A stretch of 9,568 bases of DNA from Actinomycetota bacterium (GTDB lineage: Bacteria > Actinomycetota > Actinomycetes > S36-B12). Under the pieces are notes generated by a model. That model was not told where the DNA came from and searched no databases. It worked only from the letters and a program-made list of their open reading frames with translations. The stretch is from assembly GCA_003456155.1 (NCBI GenBank), contig DMPC01000174.1, positions 1 to 9,568 on the forward strand, in the 5' to 3' direction. Shown here piece by piece: positions 1 through 6,231 of the stretch (position 1 is its first letter; every line of letters starts with the position of its first letter). Both the position numbers and the translations under genes were made by a program.

Positions 1-326
1 GACCCGCGACCCTTGGGGGTCTTCTCCTCGACGGCCTTCTTCGCCGGAGCCTTCGCCGGGCCCTTCGCAGCAGCCTTGATCGGGAGCTTTGCGGGGGTCT
101 TCACCGGCGCCTTCTTCACCGCAGCCTTCTTCGCGGGAACCTTCACCGGCGCCTTCACCGGCGCCTTCTTCACCGCAGCCTTCTTCGCGGGAACCTTCAC
201 CGGCGCCTTCTTCACCGCGGCCTTCTTCGCGGGAGCCTTCACCGGCGCCTTCTTGACCGCGGCCTTCTTCGCGGGGACCTTCGCCGGGGCCTTCTTGCTG
301 GCTGTCTTGGTGGCCTTGGTTGTCAT
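1..326 (-). CDS. Lys/Ala/Pro-repeat basic protein, N-terminal part only (incomplete at left edge)
   Basis: The visible 108 residues start MTTKATKTASKKAPAKVPA and are almost only Lys, Ala, Pro and Val. They contain four copies of a 14-residue unit of the type KKAAVKKAPVKAPA, then a less regular KAAAKGPAKAPAKK stretch and the first acidic residues (VEEKTPKGRG) at the window edge. Such a tail is strongly basic and disordered and would bind DNA or RNA. The globular part that would name the protein lies outside the window. Actinobacterial proteins with this kind of N-terminus include primary sigma factors (SigA/HrdB), DksA/TraR-type zinc-finger proteins and histone H1-like proteins. I cannot choose between them, although DUF4192 genes can lie near the sigA locus in some relatives (recalled, not checked). 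The ATG at 324-326 is chosen because a GAGGAAGG purine stretch lies about 13 nt upstream, which is somewhat far. The reading frame is certain, the function is not. Confidence 0.8.
   Translation of the reverse strand, partial: MTTKATKTASKKAPAKVPAKKAAVKKAPVKAPAKKAAVKKAPVKVPAKKAAVKKAPVKAPVKVPAKKAAVKKAPVKTPAKLPIKAAAKGPAKAPAKKAVEEKTPKGRG
111..290. repeat. Four tandem 42-bp coding repeats with a 12-bp internal duplication
   Basis: Units lie at 111-152, 165-206, 207-248 and 249-290 and differ by only a few bases each. A 12-bp segment (CTTCACCGGCGC, 141-152) is directly duplicated at 153-164, which lengthens one unit from 14 to 18 residues without breaking the frame. All unit lengths are multiples of three. 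The array encodes the KKAAVKKAPVKAPA-type repeats of the basic protein on the minus strand. Near-identical DNA copies point to recent expansion by slippage or unequal recombination. Confidence 0.9.
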
Positions 327-365
327 CGAGATGGCTGCGCCTTCCTCGCGGTCGCCCACGACAAG

Positions 366-400
366 GGCCCGTGTCAAGCCTTGGGGCTTGGGTACGGGCC
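366..400 (-). terminator. Stem-loop behind the secreted-protein gene, possible terminator
   Basis: The outer arms GGCCCGT (366-372) and ACGGGCC (394-400) and the inner arms CAAGCC (375-380) and GGCTTG (385-390) are complementary. They are separated by a small internal mismatch (GT against GGT) and close on a TTGG loop. The structure begins about 29 nt after the stop of the upstream minus-strand gene and ends 39 nt before the next ATG. No U-tract follows, so the terminator role is inferred. It could instead act in the leader of the Lys/Ala-repeat gene. Confidence 0.45.
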
Positions 401-429
401 GTGAATGCGCCCATTGTGGCACGCCCTCC

Positions 430-1263
430 TCAGGGCGCCAGCAGGGCCCGTCCCTCTCCCACCGCGAGCTGCACGGATGCGGTCTGGTGGATCGGCTCCC
501 CGACCGGAAAGGGTCCGAGTCCGGCCACCGTGAACTCCCCTAGCCAGGTCGTTGCACAGGTCACCAGCATCGTCCCCGGCCGACGAAACACGTGGTCGAT
601 TCCACCGGTCGGAGCCAGGCGCCCAGGCTCGTCCGCGTTCAGAAAGGTGCCATCAGGAAAGCTCCACCTCCAGCGGGGCATCGCGCTGACGCGGACCGGC
701 TCGCCCATGACGTTCCACGCGAAGGAGAGGGGGCCCTCGGGCTGGCCCGCCGAGAGGATGACCGGGATCTGGGTCACGATCCCCCGTTCGGGCAGGTGGG
801 CGGGTGCCAGAGCGGGCAGGTGGTGCACGAGGCGTCCGCGGATCTGCTGCGCCACGTCGGCGACGGTGGTGGGCTTGTCACGAAGGCACATGAACCCAAG
901 GTCACGCCAGACGCCGCTCACCGGACGGAACCAGACCTGCTTCATGCTGCCGTCCGGACATCCTCGGGACATGCCCCGGCAGGTTGGCTGCTCATCGAAG
1001 GCGTTGCCGAGCGAGGAGTCACTACACGGACTCGTGACCCGCCATACGCAGTCCCGGCAGGCGGCCACGCTCCACCGAATCGACTGATCCACGCCCGGCG
1101 GCAGGATCAGCCCCCCGGTGCCCACGTAGGCGTCACCACGATCGTCAGCCTCGACCGAGGCTGTCCTGTCCACGGCGACCGCTGAGGTTGATGTGCTCGG
1201 CGCGAGGAGGACACCGACCACCGCCACTGCCGCCACTGCAGCCCGGACTCCCGCGTCGCGCAT
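430..1263 (-). CDS. Secreted cysteine-rich protein with a C-terminal PKD-like region
   Basis: This 277-residue protein begins with an arginine-bearing n-region and a hydrophobic stretch (residues 7-21, AVAAVAVVGVLL). A likely signal-peptidase I site follows at AVA|VD (after residue 30), so export from the cell is expected. No lipobox is seen. The middle part carries six cysteines (69, 72, 80, 95, 102, 126), including a CRDC pair, and a seventh lies at 236. Residues of about 192-268 (WRWSFPDGT, DHVFRRPGT, TWLGEFTV) resemble the PKD-like, Ig-fold ends of many secreted actinobacterial proteins of unknown function. No enzyme motif was found. The start at 1263 is supported by a TAGCGT hexamer at exactly -12 to -7 and the lack of a Shine-Dalgarno, which suggests a leaderless mRNA. 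It lies 70 nt behind metX and is probably separately transcribed. The gene call is firm, while the PKD assignment is by eye and moderate. Confidence 0.8.
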   Translation of the reverse strand: MRDAGVRAAVAAVAVVGVLLAPSTSTSAVAVDRTASVEADDRGDAYVGTGGLILPPGVDQSIRWSVAACRDCVWRVTSPCSDSSLGNAFDEQPTCRGMSRGCPDGSMKQVWFRPVSGVWRDLGFMCLRDKPTTVADVAQQIRGRLVHHLPALAPAHLPERGIVTQIPVILSAGQPEGPLSFAWNVMGEPVRVSAMPRWRWSFPDGTFLNADEPGRLAPTGGIDHVFRRPGTMLVTCATTWLGEFTVAGLGPFPVGEPIHQTASVQLAVGEGRALLAP

Positions 1264-1269
1264 GCCCGC

Positions 1270-1275
1270 ACGCTA
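1270..1275 (-). promoter_or_regulatory. Putative -10 box (TAGCGT) for a leaderless transcript of the secreted-protein gene
   Basis: TAGCGT fits the actinobacterial TANNNT -10 pattern and ends 7 nt before the A of the start codon. This is the spacing at which transcription would begin on the ATG itself. No good -35 hexamer is visible 16-18 nt upstream, and no Shine-Dalgarno lies between the box and the ATG. Confidence 0.45.
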
Positions 1276-1315
1276 ACCCGCACGACGCCCACACCCCAGG
1301 CCGTCATCAGGCACC

Positions 1316-1324
1316 TGTGGACAA
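1316..1324 (-). promoter_or_regulatory. Single perfect DnaA box TTGTCCACA
   Basis: The minus strand reads TTGTCCACA, the preferred DnaA-box sequence of high-GC actinobacteria. It lies in the 70-bp gap between the metX stop and the start of the secreted-protein gene. I found no second copy or close cluster in the window, so this is not an origin. It could be a DnaA-responsive site or a chance match. Confidence 0.4.
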
Positions 1325-1333
1325 CCGAACCGG

Positions 1334-2506
1334 TCAGGTCTGCTGGCTTCGCCTGACCCGATGGAGGGCATGGGCGACGAACACGCCGACCTGCTCATCC
1401 TCGACGAGGAAGCCGTCATGGCCGAAGGGGGAGAGAATCAGGTGCAGACGGTCGGCTCCGGGCGTCAGATCGACGATCTGCTGCTGGAGTCGCGTGGGGA
1501 AGAGGCGGTCCGTGTCGATACCGACCACGGTCAACGGCGCCGTGATCGATCCCAGGGCCGCATCCAGTCCGCCCCGCCCATGGCCGAGGTCGAACAGGCT
1601 CATGGCCCGCGTCAGGGCGATGTAGGTGTTCGCGTCGAATCGGCGGGCGAGCTTGTCCGCCTGGTGATCCAGGTAGGACTCCACCGCGAATCGACCCCCG
1701 GAGAAAGGATCCTCGCCGTCCTGAGCGTCACGGCCGAAGCGATCCGCCAACTCCGTCTCGGTGCGATAGGTCAAGTGAGCAATGCGTCGAGCCAGGCCCA
1801 TCCCCTGATGCGGACCCTCTCCATCCGCAGATCCGTAGTAGTCACCACCCTGGAAGCACGGATCGGCTTCGATCGCGCCGATCTGGGTCGCGTGCGTGGC
1901 AATCTGATCAGCACTGACAGCGGCTGTGGAGCCGAGAACCAGCCCGCCTCGCACTCGATCGGGGTGGCGCACCATCCACTCCAGCACCCGCATGCCGCCC
2001 AATGAGGGCCCGAGCAGTAGAGCCCAGGTGTCGATCCCGAGGGCATCGGAGAGCCGTCTCTCCACCTCGACCATGTCCGCAACCGTGACGACCGGGAAGC
2101 GGCTCCCCCAGGGGCGGCCATCCTCCGCGAGAGAGGACGGACCCGTGGTGCCCTGACAGCCTCCGAGCACGTTCGCGCACACGACGAACCACTCGTCCGT
2201 GTCGATGTCACAGCCGGGCCCGACCAAACCTTCCCACCAGCCAGCCGTAGCGTGGCCTGGCCCCGCCGGTCCCGTCACATGAGAGTCCCCGGTCAGGGCG
2301 TGGCAGATGTAGATCGCATTCGTGCGGTCGGCGTTCAGAGTCCCCCAGGTCTCATAGGCGACCCGGACGTTGGGGATCTCCACGCCACTCTCCGTGGTGA
2401 CGCTTCCCACGTCGACGAAATGCCTTTCACCCACGGGGTCGTCCTCCCGCCAGGCGCCGCTGGCGGGAGGACGACCCTCGTAGGTGAGAGGTCCGTAGTC
2501 GGCCAC
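1334..2506 (-). CDS. metX: Homoserine O-acetyltransferase MetX
   Basis: This cytoplasmic alpha/beta-hydrolase acylates L-homoserine with acetyl-CoA, giving O-acetylhomoserine for methionine synthesis. The 390 residues match the family's usual length. Visible landmarks are VAYETWGTLN (49-58), the oxyanion region NVLGGCQGTTGPSS (112-125), the nucleophile elbow GPSLGGM with Ser168, DTDRLFP with catalytic Asp333, and GHDGFL with catalytic His363. The Ser-Asp-His spacing fits known MetX enzymes. The elbow reads GPS rather than the more common GGS or GAS. The GTG start at 2506 is one base after the metY stop (TAG-C-GTG) and has no clear Shine-Dalgarno, so translation is probably coupled to metY. 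A SAM riboswitch controls the shared transcript. Acetyl rather than succinyl specificity is inferred from the metY partner and actinobacterial context. Confidence 0.95.
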   Translation of the reverse strand: MADYGPLTYEGRPPASGAWREDDPVGERHFVDVGSVTTESGVEIPNVRVAYETWGTLNADRTNAIYICHALTGDSHVTGPAGPGHATAGWWEGLVGPGCDIDTDEWFVVCANVLGGCQGTTGPSSLAEDGRPWGSRFPVVTVADMVEVERRLSDALGIDTWALLLGPSLGGMRVLEWMVRHPDRVRGGLVLGSTAAVSADQIATHATQIGAIEADPCFQGGDYYGSADGEGPHQGMGLARRIAHLTYRTETELADRFGRDAQDGEDPFSGGRFAVESYLDHQADKLARRFDANTYIALTRAMSLFDLGHGRGGLDAALGSITAPLTVVGIDTDRLFPTRLQQQIVDLTPGADRLHLILSPFGHDGFLVEDEQVGVFVAHALHRVRRSQQT

Positions 2507-2507
2507 G

Positions 2508-3824
2508 CTAGCCCTGGGCAGCCGCGCGGAATCCTGCCTCCAGATCAGCGAGGATGTCGTCGATGCTCTCGATCCCGACCGCGAGCCGCACGAGGCCGGG
2601 GGTGACCCCCGCCGCCTTCTGCTCCTCAGGCGTGAGCTGGGAGTGCGTGGTGGATGCGGGATGGATCACCAGGCTCCGCACGTCGCCGATATTCGCAACG
2701 TGGCTGTGCAGTTCCAGAGCCTCCACGAAACGCTGCCCGGCCTCCAGGCCACCCGCGATCTCGAAGGCGAGCACCGCGCCAGTCCCTCGGGGGGCATAGG
2801 TGCGTCCGACGGAGTACCACGGGCTCGACGGCAGACCCGCGTAGTTCACCTGGAGGACGTCCGAACGGCCCTCGAGGAACTCCGCGACAGCCTTGGCGTT
2901 CGAGACATGCCGCTCCATGCGCAGCGAGAGGGTCTCGATGCCCTGGGCGATGAGGAAGGCATTGAAAGGAGAGACAGCTGCGCCGAGGTCGCGCAGGAGC
3001 TGAACGCGAGCCTTGAGGATGAAGGCCAGATTGGCGCCGAAGGCGGAGCCCACTCCGAGATCCCTCGCGTACACAAGCCCGTGGTAGCTCGGGTCGGGCT
3101 GGTTGTAGTTGGGGAAGCGCTCGGGGTACTGGGCGTAGTCGAACGTACCGCCATCGACGATCGCCCCCGCAACGGCGGTGCCGTGCCCACCGAGGTATTT
3201 CGTTGCCGAATGGACGACGACATCGGCGCCCCAGGCCAGTGGATTGATCAGGTATGGGGTGGCGACAGTGTTGTCGACGATGAGCGGCACACCGACCTCG
3301 TGCGCAACGGCCGCAATCCCCGAGATGTCGAGGATGTCGTTCTTCGGGTTAGCGATGGACTCTCCGAAGAAGAGCTTCGTGTTCGGCCGCACCGCAGCCC
3401 GCCAGGACTCCGGATCATCGGGGTTCTCGACGAAGGTGCACTCGATGCCCAGCTTGGGCAAGGTGTAGTGGAAGAGGTTGTACGTGCCGCCGTACAGACT
3501 GGGGCTCGACACGATGTGGTCACCCGCCTCGGCGATGTTCAGGATCGCCAGGGTCTCGGCTGCCTGACCGCTCGCCACGAGCAGTGCCGCAACTCCCCCC
3601 TCCAGTGCAGCGATGCGCTCCTCCACGACGGCCTGAGTGGGGTTCATGATCCTGGTGTAGATGTTGCCCATCTCCTTCAACCCGAACAGGTTGGCGGCAT
3701 GGGTGGTGTCGTTGAAGGTGTAGGACGTTGTCTGGTAGATGGGCAGGGCACGTGCGTTCGTGGTGCCGTCGGGTGCTTGTCCTGCGTGGATCTGCTTGGT
3801 CTCGAAGGACCAGTTGGCGCTCAT
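2508..3824 (-). CDS. metY: O-acetylhomoserine sulfhydrylase MetY (PLP enzyme)
   Basis: MetY uses pyridoxal phosphate to replace the acetyl group of O-acetylhomoserine with sulfide, yielding homocysteine by direct sulfhydrylation in the cytoplasm. The 438 residues match the long MetY form of the Cys/Met-metabolism PLP family. Motifs in order are YTRIMNPT (56-63, cofactor phosphate contacts), SGQAA (85-89), Tyr111 expected to stack on the cofactor, Asp184 in VDNTVATP (pyridine nitrogen), Lys209 in SATKYLGGHG (Schiff base), HPASTTHSQL (388-397) and Arg413 in GLVRLAVGIE (substrate carboxylate). The ATG at 3824 has a strong AAGGAG Shine-Dalgarno at 3834-3839 with 9-nt spacing. It is the first gene of a metY-metX operon behind a roughly 360-nt leader that carries a SAM-IV riboswitch, so high SAM should repress it. 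Confidence 0.97.
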   Translation of the reverse strand: MSANWSFETKQIHAGQAPDGTTNARALPIYQTTSYTFNDTTHAANLFGLKEMGNIYTRIMNPTQAVVEERIAALEGGVAALLVASGQAAETLAILNIAEAGDHIVSSPSLYGGTYNLFHYTLPKLGIECTFVENPDDPESWRAAVRPNTKLFFGESIANPKNDILDISGIAAVAHEVGVPLIVDNTVATPYLINPLAWGADVVVHSATKYLGGHGTAVAGAIVDGGTFDYAQYPERFPNYNQPDPSYHGLVYARDLGVGSAFGANLAFILKARVQLLRDLGAAVSPFNAFLIAQGIETLSLRMERHVSNAKAVAEFLEGRSDVLQVNYAGLPSSPWYSVGRTYAPRGTGAVLAFEIAGGLEAGQRFVEALELHSHVANIGDVRSLVIHPASTTHSQLTPEEQKAAGVTPGLVRLAVGIESIDDILADLEAGFRAAAQG

Positions 3825-3965
3825 GACGTGGCTCTCCTTGAACAGGTAGGGGTTCGGGACGGACGGTGCCGTCCGGCTTGGTTGTACTTCGCTCGATCAG
3901 GACGGGGGTATCCCCAGGACTTCGGATCCGCAGGCTCCGGTGCCCGGGGCGGCCGGGCGGCTGGA

Positions 3966-4009
3966 CTCCGCTGACGGGGCACCCTCACCGGGTGCCCTCA
4001 TCAGCGGAG
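3966..4009 (-). terminator. Strong hairpin of the metY leader, probable riboswitch expression platform
   Basis: Read on the minus strand, the outer arms are CTCCGCTGA (4001-4009) and TCAGCGGAG (3966-3974), and the inner arms are GGGCACCC (3990-3997) and GGGTGCCC (3977-3984), with a 5-nt loop GGTGA. All 17 pairs are Watson-Crick, with only a small internal loop. It lies 63 nt after the aptamer and about 125 nt before the metY Shine-Dalgarno, too far to hide that site, so premature transcription termination is the likelier role. No U-tract follows, as is often seen for actinobacterial hairpins, so termination is an inference. Confidence 0.65.
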
Positions 4010-4072
4010 GAGCATTCGCCGACAACAGGACATCGTGACCTCGCTGGTAGTCCGGGGCCTTGCCCTGTGCAA

Positions 4073-4179
4073 GACCCGCGCTTGCCCGCCTCGGCGGGCC
4101 TGGTCTTCATCCGGAGCACCCCACCGCGGTGGAGGGTTGCCGTCCAGCAAGCCGGAGCTTGACGCTGGCACTCTTGACC
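4073..4179 (-). promoter_or_regulatory. SAM-IV riboswitch aptamer upstream of metY
   Basis: The minus strand carries, in order, GGTCAAGAGTGCCAGCGTCA, CCGGCTTGCTGG, CGGCAACCCTCC, CCGCGGTGGGGTGC, GATGAAGACCAGG and GGCAAGCGCGGGTC, at SAM-IV spacing. I recognise this as very close to the mycobacterial SAM-IV RNA of known structure. Stem P1 forms by GGTC (4176-4179) with GACC (4102-4105), only 4 pairs, because AA opposes AA where the mycobacterial RNA pairs on. A GC-rich hairpin with loop CGAG (4084-4099) stands where the variable 3' hairpin is expected, followed by the conserved GCGCGGGTC end. The RNA binds S-adenosylmethionine and turns off downstream genes. The position ahead of metY-metX fits exactly. 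Confidence 0.95.
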
Positions 4180-4187
4180 TCGTCAGA

Positions 4188-4215
4188 ACTATAGCAATGG
4201 CTCTCGGGATTGCAA
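4188..4215 (-). promoter_or_regulatory. Promoter of the metY-metX operon
   Basis: On the minus strand a -35 TTGCAA (4210-4215) is followed after 16 nt by a -10 TATAGT (4188-4193), which is close to the sigma-70/SigA consensus. The expected start is near 4181, a base or two before stem P1 of the riboswitch. The promoter overlaps the last codons and the TAG stop (4189-4191) of the DUF4192 gene. Confidence 0.75.
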
Positions 4216-5232
4216 GGCGTCCCCGTGGCGGCATACCTCACGGCTCAGACCGCGCATGCCCACGACCCAGGTGTCCGGGGCGAGACCCAAGTCGATCGAG
4301 CGCTCAAGGAGCAGGCCAAGTGAGTAGCCGGGATCGTCGAGCAGGGCCAACTCCACCGCGCCCCGCGCGCGCACGCCGTCTCCGATCAGCCAGAACATCA
4401 CAGCAGTGCAGGCCGCCACGGGAGCGGTGTCACCCACGGGCGCAGCACGCATGAGCGTGGTCAGCCTCTGCTGAGCCAGGCGCCATGCTTCCGAATTCAG
4501 CCGGCTCAGCTCCCACAGCACCGTGTCACGAACCCTCACGTCGCGAAGCCCGAGCAACAGGTGGGCACAGCGCGAGTCACTGGCCTCGCCGACGTCGACG
4601 CGCAGCCAGTGCAGGAGATTCGCCAGAGCTTCTTCCCGCCATCGCTCCCGGGCTTTCCTGCTCCTCCATCGGCGCTGGCCCAGCATCCCGGTGACAGCGA
4701 CGCGTTGTGCCCGCACATCATCCCGCACGAGATCGACCAGGAGGTCCTCGCGTGACGGCATCGGTTCGGGTCCGTGAGCGTCGAACTCCGCGCCGATCGC
4801 CCGCCTGACCTCAGCGGGAATCGCATGGCCTGCGGCCGGGCAGCACACCTCGTCCCGGCAGAGCAGGCTCGTCCAACGGTCACCCAGCATGACAACGATG
4901 TCGCGGATCGTGGTGCCCCGGGCGGCGGCAATGGATACGACCGCCTCGGCGAGTTCATGCTCGAGCGCACCCACACCATGCTCAACGACGAAGAGAAGCA
5001 CGATCTCATCAGCGCGCCCAGCGGCGTCATGACGCCACGCAAGAGCAATCCAGTCGGACAGCTCTGCACGGGATTCGGGCAGGTCAAGGCGCTGGGTCAG
5101 CAGGATTCGACCCGTGTTGAGCCATAGGAACACGGCGCTGGAGCGGGGGTGGAAACCGAGGAGATGGGGGACGGCACAGCACAACGCGGCCGGGCTGCGA
5201 AGGCTGATGCGTTCAGCGAGTGTGGACGTCAT
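4189..5232 (-). CDS. DUF4192 domain protein of unknown function
   Basis: The 347 residues match the whole-length actinobacterial DUF4192 family. They show the N-terminal RSPAALCCAVPHLLGFHP block (13-29), the DRW-x4-C-x4-CCP signature (118-132: Cys125, Cys130, Cys131) and the C-terminal PVAACTAVMFWLIGDG (271-286) and DDPGYSLGLLL (299-309) blocks. The C-terminal half resembles helical-repeat packing. No signal peptide or clear membrane segment is present, so it is probably cytoplasmic. No biochemical role is known to me, and the neighbours do not reveal one. The ATG at 5232 lies directly after a perfect hairpin whose loop carries GAGA, the only Shine-Dalgarno-like bases near it. It follows the SGNH gene by 42 nt and may be co-transcribed. 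Its 3' end contains the metY promoter. Confidence 0.9.
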   Translation of the reverse strand: MTSTLAERISLRSPAALCCAVPHLLGFHPRSSAVFLWLNTGRILLTQRLDLPESRAELSDWIALAWRHDAAGRADEIVLLFVVEHGVGALEHELAEAVVSIAAARGTTIRDIVVMLGDRWTSLLCRDEVCCPAAGHAIPAEVRRAIGAEFDAHGPEPMPSREDLLVDLVRDDVRAQRVAVTGMLGQRRWRSRKARERWREEALANLLHWLRVDVGEASDSRCAHLLLGLRDVRVRDTVLWELSRLNSEAWRLAQQRLTTLMRAAPVGDTAPVAACTAVMFWLIGDGVRARGAVELALLDDPGYSLGLLLERSIDLGLAPDTWVVGMRGLSREVCRHGDALQSREPLL

Positions 5233-5254
5233 GCCCCGACTCTCGTGTCGGGGC
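5233..5254 (-). promoter_or_regulatory. Hairpin abutting the DUF4192 start codon, with the SD-like bases in its loop
   Basis: The arms GCCCCGAC (5233-5240) and GTCGGGGC (5247-5254) are perfectly complementary over 8 bp, with a 6-nt loop that reads ACGAGA on the minus strand. The 3' arm ends at the base before the ATG, and the loop holds the only purine-rich SD-like stretch, about 8-9 nt from the ATG. It also lies 20 nt after the stop of the SGNH gene. It could therefore be an intercistronic attenuator or terminator, or a structure that sets DUF4192 translation. Confidence 0.55.
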
Positions 5255-5274
5255 TGCCCTGATGCCAGGAGGTG

Positions 5275-6231
5275 TCAGTCGACTGTGGAGGGCTGACCAT
5301 CCCTGTTGACGACCACCCATGCCGGGTTCTTCGCGGTAACCCGATCACCGGAGGACTGGCCGCGCACGCGCCTGCTGAGCCAGGGTGATGCGTGACGGGC
5401 CACCCACCGGGCATGGCGGACCGGCTGGAGGGTCGACCGCGAAGGTACGCCAGAGACCATCGGGGTTCGCCAATCATCGCTGCCGTGACCCAGCGTCTCC
5501 AGGACGGACTCAGCCACCAGTGCGTGGCCCTGAGGTGACAGGTGCAGGCGATCCTCGTCCCACAGGCGGTCGTCATCGAAGACAGCTGCCCCCCAGAAGT
5601 CGACCACTCGGCAGCCGTAGTGAGCCGCTATGGAGCGCACCGCACTGTTCAGGCCACGCAGCCGACCTCGAATCGGCGCCATCGCCCGGGAGCGTCGCGC
5701 AGGATCCCCGAAGGAGAAGAGCACCACGTCTGCACCCGTGGCGCGCAGCTCGCGGACTCCTCGCTCCAGCCTGGTGGCCATCATGTCCAGGTCGAACCGG
5801 CGACGCAGTGCATCGTTCACCCCTGCGCCCACGGTCACCAGGTCCGGACCGAGCGCGACAGCCTGTGCCACCTGCTCTCCCATCACCTCGGGCAGCAGGC
5901 GACCACGGATGGCGAGGTTGGCGTAGGTGAAGTCCCCCTCACCCCGGCCTGCGGCGAGTGCACCGGCCACGCGGTCAGCCCAGCCGAGGTGGCGACCATC
6001 GGCTCGCCGTTCGTCCTCCAGCCCCTCGGTGAAGCTGTCACCGAGGGCGACGTAGGACCGCCATGCACGAGGCCACAGCGACGAGGACGGATCCGAGCTC
6101 AGCGGCGTCGGTGCCATGGCAGCAAGAGGCCCGGCCGTCGAAGGCTTCCCCTCCCGCGACGACCGGGCAGACGCAACGCTAGTGGAGCCCCCAGCGGCCT
6201 TCTGCACCGACACGCCGGCAGGCTCACTCAC
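5275..6231 (-). CDS. SGNH/GDSL-family esterase or lipase-like hydrolase
   Basis: The 318-residue protein has the SGNH blocks in order: block I ALGDSFTEG with nucleophile Ser66, block II NLAIRGRLL with Gly110, block III GAGVND with Asn139, and block V DRLHLSPQGH with Asp227 and His230. All catalytic residues are present, so an active serine esterase, lipase or acyl-hydrolase is expected. The substrate is unknown. The first 55 residues are low-complexity (Ser/Ala/Pro/Gly) without a convincing signal peptide. The GTG at 6231 overlaps the upstream flippase stop by 8 nt (GTGAGTGA), which indicates translational coupling. An internal ATG at codon 39 or a start nearer the SGNH core cannot be ruled out. 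The tail after residue 250 is rich in Arg, Ser and Trp and has no known domain. Confidence 0.88.
   Translation of the reverse strand: MSEPAGVSVQKAAGGSTSVASARSSREGKPSTAGPLAAMAPTPLSSDPSSSLWPRAWRSYVALGDSFTEGLEDERRADGRHLGWADRVAGALAAGRGEGDFTYANLAIRGRLLPEVMGEQVAQAVALGPDLVTVGAGVNDALRRRFDLDMMATRLERGVRELRATGADVVLFSFGDPARRSRAMAPIRGRLRGLNSAVRSIAAHYGCRVVDFWGAAVFDDDRLWDEDRLHLSPQGHALVAESVLETLGHGSDDWRTPMVSGVPSRSTLQPVRHARWVARHASPWLSRRVRGQSSGDRVTAKNPAWVVVNRDGQPSTVD

Noticed and set aside
372..377. TTGACA on the minus strand as a -35 box for the Lys/Ala-repeat gene
   Set aside because: No acceptable -10 follows at 16-19 nt, and the hexamer is part of the stem-loop arms.
320..1087. Plus-strand open frames opposite the secreted-protein gene
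   Set aside because: They have no domain, signal or start context; the minus strand has a signal peptide and cysteine pattern.
1264..1333. Terminator between metX and the secreted-protein gene
   Set aside because: Only short, imperfect complementary arms (CAGG/CCTG) are present; no convincing hairpin was found.
3860..3875. Small hairpin CGGAC/GTCCG in the metY leader
   Set aside because: It has only 5-6 pairs and no U-tract, and it does not cover the Shine-Dalgarno, so no role can be supported.
2643..3974. Long plus-strand open frame opposite metY (about 443 codons)
   Set aside because: It is antisense to a fully recognisable metY, has no family motif, and arises from the GC-rich codon bias on the other strand.
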